A DNA stretch of 8,234 nt from assembly GCA_011322005.1 (NCBI GenBank), contig DROE01000228.1, positions 1-8,234 of the forward strand, read 5' to 3'. Made by a program: the position numbers and the translations under genes. Below, piece after piece: positions 1 through 6,901 of the stretch. The notes beneath the pieces were generated by a model. The model saw only the letters and a program-made list of their open reading frames with translations. It had not been told where the DNA came from and made no database searches. This DNA is from Devosia sp. (GTDB taxonomy: Bacteria > Pseudomonadota > Alphaproteobacteria > Rhizobiales > Devosiaceae). Within the stretch, counting starts at the first letter, position 1, and each line of letters opens with the position of its first letter.

Positions 1-1
1 C

Positions 2-1567
2 AAGGAGTTGACGCTTGGTGTGCGCGCCACCGCTGTGCCTGCAACCCGCAGCGCTTTCATGGTCATAGAACCGGGGGAGAGCCTGAGCCTTGATGCCAGC
101 CAGTTTGCCGGAATGATGCCCAATTCGGGGGCTTTGACGCTGGCGCTGGGCCCGTTCGCCCGCCTTGATGTGCCCGGACTGCTGGTAAGCCTGGACCGCT
201 ACCCCTATGGCTGCGCGGAACAGATTTCAAGCCGGGCCATGCCGTTGCTCTACCTCAATGAGGTGGCCTCGGTTCTGGGCCTTGGCACACAGGACGATAT
301 TGACCAGCGGATTGAGGACGCTATTGCCGACCTGCTGGCCAAACAGACTTCAAACGGCAGTTTTGGCCTGTGGGGGCCGTTCAGCTATACCGATATGTGG
401 CTGGATGCCTATGTAACGGAGTTCCTGTTGCGGGCTGAGGCCGAAGGCTATGATGTCCCCGACGTAGCCATGAACCGGGCGCTGGATAATCTGTCCAACC
501 AGCTTTCCTACGCGTCCGATTTTACCGACGGTGGCGAAGCTGTGGCCTATGCGCTTTACGATCTGGCGCGGGCCGGGCGGGCCAGTATCGGTGATATGCG
601 CTATTATCTGGAAGCCCGTCTTGACGCGTTTGCGACACCGCTGGCCAAGGCACAACTGGGTGCAGCCCTTGCGCTCTATGGAGACCGCACAAGAGCGGCA
701 AAGGCCTTTGAAGCAGCGGTTGCTGAACTCAAAGCGCCACTGATCACAGGCTATCGCTCCGACTATGGCAGCCGGTTGCGCGACATGGCAGGGGTTCTGG
801 CGCTCGCTGCCGAGTTTGAACCCGCCGGGATTAACATCAGTTCGTTGAGCGCAAGACTGGCAAAACTTCGTGCTGGGGCCACCTATTCCTCCACCCAGGA
901 AGATGCCTGGACGCTGGTTGCCGCCGCCGCAATGGCCCGCGAGACAGGGGATGGCTCAGTCAGTATTGATGGCATCTCCATGAGCGGAGAGGTCTATCAG
1001 CGTTACAATCAGGAGGAAATTGAGAGCGGTGCGGTGGTTATCGTGAACAATGACAACAAGCCCCTAGAGGTCAAGGTTTCCGTCACCGGCATTCCATCGA
1101 GCCCGCCACCGGCCAGCAGCAACGGTTTTGCGCTTAGCCGCGAGTATTTTCTGCCCGATGGCACACGGTTCGACCCGGGTTTGAGCCAGATCAGCCAGAA
1201 TGACCGGTTTGTGGTGGTGCTTTCGGCACGGGCAGACAATCTTGGTTCCGGCCAGTTTGTGATTGCCGATCCGCTTCCGGCAGGCTTTGAAATCGAGAAC
1301 CCCGACCTTTCCGCCGGGTCCGGGGTGGCAGACCTGTCGTGGCTGAGTGTGAACACGCCTGTTCACGTGGAATCGCGCACCGACCAGTTTGTTGCCGCCT
1401 TCCGTTATGGCAACAATCCGGACAGCTTCTCGACCGCCTATATGGTTCGGGCCGTCTCTCCGGGCGTGTTCACGCTGCCCGGTGCCACCATTGAGGACAT
1501 GTACCAGCCCGAGATGCGCGCCAACACCGATGGGGGCAATATCGAGGTAATTGCGACCGGGCAATGA
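2..1567 (+). CDS. Alpha-2-macroglobulin family protein, C-terminal part (5' end outside the window)
   Basis: Bacterial alpha-2-macroglobulins are large periplasmic, often lipid-anchored proteins thought to trap attacking proteases covalently through a buried thioester. The frame is open from the window edge, and no true start is visible; the family is usually about 1,500-1,800 residues, so this is roughly the last third (521 codons). The thioester motif CAEQ lies within YPYGCAEQ, with the Cys codon at 212-214 and the Gln codon at 221-223, so the reactive site looks intact. An alpha-helical toroid follows (about 240-960; for example FGLWGPFSYTDMWLDAYVTE). A beta-rich C-terminal domain follows, with the LPAGFEIENP segment typical of bacterial members. 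The stop overlaps the start of pbpC by ATGA. This pairing matches the yfhM-pbpC arrangement of other proteobacteria, where the macroglobulin is thought to act beside PBP1C when the wall is breached. The family call is firm; the precise substrate is unknown. Confidence 0.93.
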   Translation, partial: KELTLGVRATAVPATRSAFMVIEPGESLSLDASQFAGMMPNSGALTLALGPFARLDVPGLLVSLDRYPYGCAEQISSRAMPLLYLNEVASVLGLGTQDDIDQRIEDAIADLLAKQTSNGSFGLWGPFSYTDMWLDAYVTEFLLRAEAEGYDVPDVAMNRALDNLSNQLSYASDFTDGGEAVAYALYDLARAGRASIGDMRYYLEARLDAFATPLAKAQLGAALALYGDRTRAAKAFEAAVAELKAPLITGYRSDYGSRLRDMAGVLALAAEFEPAGINISSLSARLAKLRAGATYSSTQEDAWTLVAAAAMARETGDGSVSIDGISMSGEVYQRYNQEEIESGAVVIVNNDNKPLEVKVSVTGIPSSPPPASSNGFALSREYFLPDGTRFDPGLSQISQNDRFVVVLSARADNLGSGQFVIADPLPAGFEIENPDLSAGSGVADLSWLSVNTPVHVESRTDQFVAAFRYGNNPDSFSTAYMVRAVSPGVFTLPGATIEDMYQPEMRANTDGGNIEVIATGQ

Positions 1568-3696
1568 ACATGCAACCAGGCGAAGCTAAGAAGCCGGGGC
1601 TGCGCCGCCGATGGCGAAGCCTTGGTTTTGCGCTGATTGCAGTGGTGGGGCTTGGCGCGGCTGGTATTGTCTCAGCGCGCGTCGTGATTGAGAATATTGC
1701 CGCAAGCCTGCCTCCCGTGCCGGAAATCTCGACCCTTGCTGTCTCCACAGAGGTGGTTGATCGCAGCGGGCAGCTTCTGCGCCCGTTCACAACTAAGAAC
1801 GGGTTGTGGCGCCTGCCGGTCTCGCTTGAAGACGTCGACCGGGACTTTATCGAAATGCTGATCGCCTATGAGGATCGGAATTTTGAACAACATAATGGCA
1901 TTGACTGGGGTGCCATGGTGCGGGCTGCAGGGCAGTTTATCAGTGCGGGGGGGCATATCGTATCCGGCGGCTCGACCCTTTCGATGCAGGTCGCCCGATT
2001 GCTTGAGCAGGGCACAACCCGCAGTTTTTCGACCAAGATCCGCCAGATGGTCCATGCCAGTGTGCTGGAGCAGAATCTGAGCAAACAGCAAATCCTCACG
2101 CTTTATCTGACGCTGGCGCCCTACGGGGGCAACATAGAGGGCATCCGCGCCGCAAGCCTTGCCTATTTTGGCAAGGAGCCAAAACGGCTGACCACGGCTG
2201 AGGCAGCCCTTCTGGTGGCACTGCCGCAGTCGCCCGAGGCGCGCCGCCCGGACCGTAACCCGGAACGGGCTCTTAGCAGTCGCAACAGCGTGCTCAAGCG
2301 CATGGTGGGTGCCGGTGTTCTGACCCCGGAGGAGGCGGAAGCGGCAGGCAGGGAGCCCGCCCCCACCGCACGGCGGGATTTCCCCCTGCTGGCGCCTCAC
2401 CTGACCCGTGAAGCGGTGCTGGCGCAACCCGATGCCGGTCGCATAGAGTTGAGCGTTGACAGGCGCATGCAGGGGGCGCTGGAGGCGTTGGGGGCCTGGC
2501 GCGCCGAGCAGTTGGGCCCCGAGGTGTCGGTGGCGATTATCGTTGCCGATCAGCGTGACGGGAAAATTCTGGCCTCGGTGGGCTCGGCCGGCCTGTTCAC
2601 CGAAGAAAGTGACGGGTTTGTCAACATGACCCGGGCGGTACGCTCGCCGGGCTCGACGCTGAAACCGCTGATTTACGGGCTGGCGTTCGAATTGGGTCTG
2701 GCCCATCCCGAGAGCCTGATCGAGGACCGCCCGACCGCGTTTTCGGGCTATGCGCCGGTCAATTTTGATGGTTTCAATCGGGGTACGGTGTCCATAAGGC
2801 AGGCGCTAATCGAGTCCATCAATGTTCCGGCGGTTATTGTGCTCGATGCGGTGGGCACGCCCCGACTGGCATCACGGCTGCGCCGGGCCGGAACCGAACT
2901 GACCCTGCCCGGTGACACTGCGCCGGGTCTTGCAATCGGGCTCGGGGGGGTCGGGGTGACCCTGCGCGGGCTGGTCTCGCTTTACACCGCCATAGCCCGA
3001 GGCGGCACGCCGGTGCCACTTTCAGACGGTGTTGAACCTTCCGCGACAAGCCCGGGACCCCGTGCGCCGGTTCTCGATCCGGTCGCGGCCTGGTACGTCT
3101 CGGATATTCTGGCCGATGCCCCTCCCCCGCTCAACGGCTCTCCGGGGCGCATTGCCTATAAAACCGGCACATCCTACGGCTATCGCGATGCCTGGGCCAT
3201 TGGCTATGATGGCAAATATGTGATCGGCATCTGGGTGGGTAGGCCCGATGGTCGGCCGGTTCCGGGGCTTTCGGGCATTGTTACCGCCGCGCCTGTTCTG
3301 TTTGAGAGTTTTGACCGGCTGGGGGTTGCAACCACGCCCTTGCGCAATGCGCCCGCCGGCGTTCTGTTCGCCTCAAACCCGGAACTTCCCGAACCGTTGC
3401 GCCGCTTCCGCCACCCCGATGACGAGGTGGCGGCGCGCGAACCGGCGCCGGAGATCGCTTTTCCCCGGGATGGGGTCGAGGTTGACCTGGGACTGGCAGG
3501 AGGGTCCGAAGGGCCATTATTTGTCAAAATCCGCAACGGCGTGCCGCCGTTTACATTTCTGGCCAACGGCGCTCCGTTCGGGCGCACAGCCTTTGCCCGC
3601 CAGAACAGCTGGCAACCCGACGGGCCGGGATATGTAACCCTCTCCGTCATCGACGCCGAGGGGCGCTCGGATTATGTGACGGTATTCTTGCAGTAA
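1564..3696 (+). CDS. pbpC: Penicillin-binding protein 1C (bifunctional transglycosylase/transpeptidase)
   Basis: PBP1C is a class A enzyme of the inner membrane that polymerises lipid II glycan strands and cross-links their peptides in the periplasm. The product is 710 aa. A basic N-terminus (RRRWR) is followed by one membrane anchor at about residues 20-38. The GT51 transglycosylase covers about 70-240, with the EDRNFEQHNGID motif (catalytic Glu103) and GGSTLSMQ at 135-142. The transpeptidase has all three motifs: SxxK as STLK (Ser364, Lys367), SxN as SIN (418-420) and KTG (533-535). Residues about 622-710 fit the C-terminal domain peculiar to PBP1C. Both activities should be intact. The start ATG at 1564 overlaps the macroglobulin stop, which argues for translational coupling; an in-frame ATG two codons later is possible. 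I see no strong Shine-Dalgarno (GAGG at 1544-1547 is too far), which again favours coupling. It is somewhat shorter than E. coli PBP1C (770 aa). Confidence 0.96.
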   Translation: MNMQPGEAKKPGLRRRWRSLGFALIAVVGLGAAGIVSARVVIENIAASLPPVPEISTLAVSTEVVDRSGQLLRPFTTKNGLWRLPVSLEDVDRDFIEMLIAYEDRNFEQHNGIDWGAMVRAAGQFISAGGHIVSGGSTLSMQVARLLEQGTTRSFSTKIRQMVHASVLEQNLSKQQILTLYLTLAPYGGNIEGIRAASLAYFGKEPKRLTTAEAALLVALPQSPEARRPDRNPERALSSRNSVLKRMVGAGVLTPEEAEAAGREPAPTARRDFPLLAPHLTREAVLAQPDAGRIELSVDRRMQGALEALGAWRAEQLGPEVSVAIIVADQRDGKILASVGSAGLFTEESDGFVNMTRAVRSPGSTLKPLIYGLAFELGLAHPESLIEDRPTAFSGYAPVNFDGFNRGTVSIRQALIESINVPAVIVLDAVGTPRLASRLRRAGTELTLPGDTAPGLAIGLGGVGVTLRGLVSLYTAIARGGTPVPLSDGVEPSATSPGPRAPVLDPVAAWYVSDILADAPPPLNGSPGRIAYKTGTSYGYRDAWAIGYDGKYVIGIWVGRPDGRPVPGLSGIVTAAPVLFESFDRLGVATTPLRNAPAGVLFASNPELPEPLRRFRHPDDEVAAREPAPEIAFPRDGVEVDLGLAGGSEGPLFVKIRNGVPPFTFLANGAPFGRTAFARQNSWQPDGPGYVTLSVIDAEGRSDYVTVFLQ

Positions 3697-3912
3697 GGGG
3701 GGCGAAGCGGACCACCCCGAAAGGTCATACCCCGTTCTGCTCCGGCAGGCGGAGTTGCGGTAATCCCTTGCGTTGTCTCACCAGGCGCATATATGGCTGG
3801 GGAAGCTTTTCAGGGACAGGCACTGTGCTTTCCAGCTTCGTCTGTTTGATGCCGCTTTTGAACTGCAGTCAACTCTGGATGCCGGCTGACAGAATAAATT
3901 AAGGGCCATGCG

Positions 3913-4572
3913 ATGCGCGCAATAATATTTGACCTTGACGGCACCCTGGTCGATTCAGCTCCGGGCATCCATGCCGCGGCCTGCCAGATGCTTGCAGCGC
4001 ACGGACACAAGCCTATCGATCTGTCTACCGCCCGCTCATTTATCGGCAATGGTATTGGCAAATTTGTTGAACGGATCATGCGTCAGGCAAATATTGGGTT
4101 TTCCAGCACAACACATAAACAGTTGACCACCGAATTTACGCGCATCTATGCCGGCAACCCGGCGTTGCATACAACGCTCTACCCGGGCGTCAGGCAGGCG
4201 CTGGAGCAACTCAAATCCGCGGAGTTTGCCCTTGGTGTTTGCACCAACAAGATCCATGCCATATCGGTTCAAATGCTGGAGACTCTGGATATCAGCGATT
4301 TTTTTTCGTCCGTGATCGGGGGCGACAGTCTTTCGACAAACAAGCCCGATCCGGCAATGCTGTTTGCCAGCATGGAAGAGCTGGGCGCCAGTGACGCCAT
4401 CTTTATTGGCGACAGCGAGGTGGACGCCGCCACGGCACAGGCGGCGCGTGTGCCCTTCGTTCTTTTTACCGAAGGTTACCTTACGGCGCCCCAGACCGGA
4501 CTCACCTATGCCAGGAGTTTTGGGGAGTTTTCAGAACTGCACAATATCATCGGTACGATTAATCCCAGTTGA
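3913..4572 (+). CDS. gph: HAD-family phosphatase, probably phosphoglycolate phosphatase
   Basis: A 219-aa cytoplasmic haloacid-dehalogenase hydrolase. Phosphoglycolate phosphatase removes phosphate from 2-phosphoglycolate made by Rubisco oxygenation or DNA repair. All four HAD motifs are visible: motif I DLDGTLVDS (nucleophile Asp7, acid/base Asp9), motif II Thr111 in GVCTNK, motif III Lys144 in KPDP, and motif IV GDSEVD (Asp167, Asp171). A helical C1-type cap lies between motifs I and II (about residues 16-85). IGGDS at 135-139 and the FTEGY stretch near 185-189 resemble Rhodobacteraceae Gph from memory. The start at 3913 is preceded by AAGGG at 3901-3905. Another ATG at 3908 is out of frame and stops after five codons. 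The gene has its own 216-bp upstream gap, so it is likely transcribed separately from pbpC. HAD substrates are hard to assign from sequence: the fold is certain, while Gph itself is likely but not proven. Confidence 0.85.
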   Translation: MRAIIFDLDGTLVDSAPGIHAAACQMLAAHGHKPIDLSTARSFIGNGIGKFVERIMRQANIGFSSTTHKQLTTEFTRIYAGNPALHTTLYPGVRQALEQLKSAEFALGVCTNKIHAISVQMLETLDISDFFSSVIGGDSLSTNKPDPAMLFASMEELGASDAIFIGDSEVDAATAQAARVPFVLFTEGYLTAPQTGLTYARSFGEFSELHNIIGTINPS

Positions 4573-4602
4573 CAATGCTCTTGCGTTTGCAATGATGCCG
4601 GA

Positions 4603-4642
4603 GCGGTTTCGGACAATATCATCTTGAACAGCGCCGAACCGC
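4603..4642. repeat. Imperfect inverted repeat in the gap between the convergent phosphatase and znuB genes
   Basis: GCGGTTTCGG (4603-4612) and CCGAACCGC (4634-4642) are complementary except for one bulged base, with a 21-nt spacer. The left arm region GGAGCGGTTTC (4600-4610) resembles the left arm of the next palindrome, GGAGCGTTTC (4672-4681). The two may therefore belong to one composite intergenic repeat. No gene is visible in the 248 bp between the two convergent coding regions. Confidence 0.4.
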
Positions 4643-4671
4643 CTGTCTGGCCTGAAAGCACCACATTACAT

Positions 4672-4710
4672 GGAGCGTTTCACTTCTTGATTGAATCGCT
4701 CCGTTTGTTT
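4672..4710 (+). terminator. Probable Rho-independent terminator after the phosphatase gene (palindrome with T-rich tail)
   Basis: The arms GGAGCGTTTCA (4672-4682) and TGAATCGCTCC (4692-4702) pair over 11 positions with one T-T mismatch around a 9-nt loop. On the plus strand they are followed by GTTTGTTTTCGTT. That fits termination of the phosphatase transcript about 100 bp past its stop. On the minus strand the tail is not T-rich, so it probably does not end the znuB transcript with the same efficiency. The same sequence could instead be a copy of a dispersed intergenic palindrome. Confidence 0.6.
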
Positions 4711-4820
4711 TCGTTCGTGACCAATCCGCCTCCGGTGGGCCTGCGCAGGACGCGCGCAATTTGGTGACTTGCCGGCCTTGTGTGCTTACAGGACGAGGAT
4801 GTCCGCTCCAGCAGGTGCGG

Positions 4821-5609
4821 TCAGGGCCGAATGCCTCTCAGAACGCTTGTTGCAAGAAATATCAGCGCCGCTATACACACGATGGAAGGCCCGGCAGGCG
4901 TATCAAGAGTGTATGCAGTCTGCAGTCCAATGATTGCAGAACTGCCACCGATGACCGCTGCAATCAACGCCATCTGTTCGGGCGTGCGTGACAAGGGGCG
5001 CGCCGCGGCTGCGGGAATTATCAGCATCGCCGCTATCAGCAACACGCCAACCACCTTGATGGCAACAGCGACCGTAATCGCCAGCGCCACTGTCAGGACA
5101 AGCTGCTCGCGGCGAGGATTGATGCCGCCGGCACAGGCAAGTTCTTCGCTAAGCGTTGCCGTCAGCAATGCCGACCAGCGCCAGCCGATCAACCCGACAA
5201 CCAGCGCGGCACCGCCCCAGATCACCGCAACGTCGCCGCTGGAAACAGCCAGAATATCGCCAAAGAGATATGCCATGAGGTCAATTCGGACACCGGAAAG
5301 AAAAGAAACCGCCACCAGCCCAAAGGCAAGGGCGGAATGCGCCAGAACCCCCAGCAATGTATCCATTGTGTAGCCGCGCCCCGTCAGCAGCGTCACAATC
5401 ACTGCCATGAGCAGCGCCACCGCAACCGCACCGGCAAAAATGGAAATGTTCAGCGCCAAAGACAAGGCCACGCCCAAAATCGCGGCGTGGGCTGTTGCAT
5501 CGCCGAAATAGGCCATACGACGCCAGACGACAAAGCTGCCCAGCGGGCCGGCAGCAAATGCAACGCCTAGCCCGGCCAGTAGTGCGCGGGTCATAAAATC
5601 ATCCAGCAT
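4821..5609 (-). CDS. znuB: Zinc ABC transporter, membrane permease ZnuB
   Basis: ZnuB is the inner-membrane permease through which zinc released by ZnuA passes, powered by ZnuC. The product is 262 aa from the chosen start, matching the usual length (E. coli 261 aa). It is almost wholly hydrophobic with about eight membrane segments. Family landmarks are MAYFGDATAHAAILG near residues 32-46, a YLFGDIL loop near 114-120, VVGVLLIAAMLIIPAAAA at about 186-203 (the region that normally contacts the ATPase) and DTPAGPSIV near 236-244. The start at 5609 gives the N-terminus MLDDFMTRALL, has AGAGG just upstream on the minus strand, and overlaps the znuC stop by 11 bp. The frame stays open to 5750 but that extension is basic, non-homologous and lies inside znuC. 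An ATG five codons in (5594) is possible but lacks a ribosome site. The gene is last in the zur-znuC-znuB operon. Confidence 0.95.
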   Translation of the reverse strand: MLDDFMTRALLAGLGVAFAAGPLGSFVVWRRMAYFGDATAHAAILGVALSLALNISIFAGAVAVALLMAVIVTLLTGRGYTMDTLLGVLAHSALAFGLVAVSFLSGVRIDLMAYLFGDILAVSSGDVAVIWGGAALVVGLIGWRWSALLTATLSEELACAGGINPRREQLVLTVALAITVAVAIKVVGVLLIAAMLIIPAAAARPLSRTPEQMALIAAVIGGSSAIIGLQTAYTLDTPAGPSIVCIAALIFLATSVLRGIRP

Positions 5610-6336
5610 TACGTGCCTCTTCGGTTTTGGAATGAGAGCGATCATGGTTGTGCCGGTAAAGCGCAAGTACACCACCTGTGCCAAACCCGAACAGTGCGCG
5701 GTATTCCGGCGCCGCCGAAACGATATCGGGAGTGCCTTGGCAGCATACATGCCCGTTCAGGCATATCACCCGGTCAGAGGCGCTCATCACCACATGCAAC
5801 TCGTGGCTGATCATCAGCATGGCACAACCCGTGTCCCGGCGCAGTTCTTCAATCTGATTGTAGAAGGCAGCGGAACCGGGCTGGTCCAGGCCTCGGGTTG
5901 CTTCGTCCAAAAGCAAAAGTTCGGGGTCATTGATCAAGGCCCGCGCCAACATAACCCGCTGCATCTGGCCACCAGAGAGAGCGGACATTTGACTTTGGGA
6001 AAGACCCGGCACACCTGCACGCTCCAGCGCCGGTGCGCAGGCTTTTTGCGGGGCTCCACCGGGCAGGCGCAAGAACCGTTCAACTGTCATGGGAAGGGCT
6101 TGGTCAAAATGCAGTTTTTGCGGAACGTAACCAATACGAAGCCCCCTTTTCTGGATGATCCGGCCGGACGCGGGCTGTATGGCACCGATCAAAGCGCGCA
6201 GGAGTGTAGTCTTGCCGGAACCGTTCGGGCCAATGATCGTGACGATTTCCCCCGGCTCGATGGCAAGTGACACATCGCGCAATACCGCTTTGGCACCATA
6301 ACCGACGTTTATCTTTTCAACGGCAACAAGGCTCAT
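5599..6336 (-). CDS. znuC: Zinc ABC transporter, ATP-binding protein ZnuC
   Basis: ZnuC is the cytoplasmic ATPase that drives zinc import by binding ZnuB. The 245-aa product carries the full ABC set: Walker A GPNGSGKTT (36-44), Q-loop VPQ (Gln73), signature LSGGQ (120-124), Walker B LLLLDEAT with Glu145, D-loop GLDQPG, and H-loop His178. The GLDQPGSAAFY and ICLNGHVCCQGTP stretches are typical of alphaproteobacterial ZnuC as I recall it. The C-terminal tail has only a few histidines (His229, 231, 235), where related proteins often end in a longer His-rich run. The start at 6336 (MSLVAVEKI) shares ATGA with the zur stop, so translation is likely coupled. The frame continues ten codons upstream, but that part lies inside zur. 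The 3' end overlaps the znuB start by 11 bp. Confidence 0.96.
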   Translation of the reverse strand: MSLVAVEKINVGYGAKAVLRDVSLAIEPGEIVTIIGPNGSGKTTLLRALIGAIQPASGRIIQKRGLRIGYVPQKLHFDQALPMTVERFLRLPGGAPQKACAPALERAGVPGLSQSQMSALSGGQMQRVMLARALINDPELLLLDEATRGLDQPGSAAFYNQIEELRRDTGCAMLMISHELHVVMSASDRVICLNGHVCCQGTPDIVSAAPEYRALFGFGTGGVLALYRHNHDRSHSKTEEARNAG

Positions 6337-6851
6337 GTCTTGCTCTTGTCTATGCAGACGGGGCACAAGCCGACTGCCTCCATTGTGGTCTGTTCAATCC
6401 GGAAACCAGCGACATGAGCGGCATTGCCAAAAGCCTTGTTTGTAAGGTTGGATTGCACTTCGGCAACTGAATCGCATTCTGTACAGATCATGAAAGCTGG
6501 TACATGGCTGACCTTGGAATGTGCGCAGGCAATAAAGGCGTTCAGTCGTTCGATCTTGTGCGCAGATCCATTGGTCACAAGAAATTCCAGCGCTCGGTAG
6601 GCGACAGCCGGCTGCGAACCAAAACCTGCATCCCGCAAGCGGTCAAGTATTTCGTACGCGCCGAGTGCGCGATGTTCCTGCAACAGGATTTCAAGCGCCT
6701 TACGCCGGACCGGTGTCAGGCGCACCCCGTTGTTTGCGCAATGCGTTTCGGCAGCGGCAATAGCTGTGTCGATGCAGTCATTGTGATCATGCGTTGCGAA
6801 CCCCACCGGATCCGGTAACTTTTCATTCTTTGTCTGGATGGCTCTTGTCAT
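6333..6851 (-). CDS. zur: Zinc uptake regulator Zur (Fur family repressor)
   Basis: Zur is a dimeric cytoplasmic repressor that, loaded with zinc, binds operators of zinc-uptake genes and blocks transcription. The 172-aa product has a winged-helix DNA-binding domain at about residues 40-102 (LTPVRRKALEILL, then the recognition-helix segment QPAVAYRALEFL). The dimerisation and metal domain follows. Two CxxC pairs, Cys123/Cys126 and Cys163/Cys166, form the structural zinc site usual for the family. Cys109, His111 and His116 (ACAHSKVSH) are candidates for the sensing site. The THDHNDC segment near residue 20 is also seen in related Zur proteins. The start at 6851 is supported by AAGGGAAG on the minus strand (6861-6868), nine bases upstream. 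Being first in an operon with znuC and znuB, with a candidate operator upstream, Zur probably represses itself too. Among Fur relatives, Zur is favoured over Fur or Mur because of the gene context. Confidence 0.94.
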   Translation of the reverse strand: MTRAIQTKNEKLPDPVGFATHDHNDCIDTAIAAAETHCANNGVRLTPVRRKALEILLQEHRALGAYEILDRLRDAGFGSQPAVAYRALEFLVTNGSAHKIERLNAFIACAHSKVSHVPAFMICTECDSVAEVQSNLTNKAFGNAAHVAGFRIEQTTMEAVGLCPVCIDKSKT

Positions 6852-6880
6852 GCTGCTGGACTTCCCTTACTGAACTTGCA

Positions 6881-6897
6881 ATGTTATATCATCACAT
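6881..6897. promoter_or_regulatory. Candidate Zur operator between zur and znuA
   Basis: ATGTTATATCATCACAT is an AT-rich near-palindrome of 17 bp: six of the eight symmetric pairs match around a central T. It lies in the only gap between the divergent zur and znuA genes, 29 bp upstream of the zur start and 4 bp upstream of the likely znuA start. Fur-family operators have this size and symmetry, and known Zur boxes in alphaproteobacteria are similarly AT-rich. TATATC on the plus strand and TATAAC on the minus strand within it could be the -10 elements of both promoters, so bound Zur would block both. No good -35 hexamer is visible for either. Site function is inferred. Confidence 0.65.
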
Positions 6898-6901
6898 AGA
6901 A

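Noticed and set aside
1672..2706. A 344-aa open frame on the minus strand opposite pbpC.
   Set aside because: It lies wholly antisense to a clear pbpC with all catalytic motifs, has no recognisable domain, and long antisense frames are expected in high-GC coding DNA.
3697..3757. GGGG/CCCC and CTCCG/CGGAG short stems after pbpC as a terminator.
   Set aside because: Stems are only four to five pairs and no T-run follows, so a Rho-independent terminator is not supported.
3768..3795. TTGCGT and TATATG with a 16-bp spacer as a promoter for the phosphatase gene.
   Set aside because: Both hexamers are weak matches and would leave a leader of about 110 nt; not enough to call a promoter.
4780..5373. 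A 197-aa plus-strand open frame opposite znuB.
   Set aside because: Composition rich in Ala, Ser and Thr is the mirror of a hydrophobic membrane protein gene; no motif or ribosome site.
5632..6270. A 212-aa plus-strand open frame opposite znuC.
   Set aside because: It is antisense to an ABC ATPase with complete motifs and shows no family features of its own.
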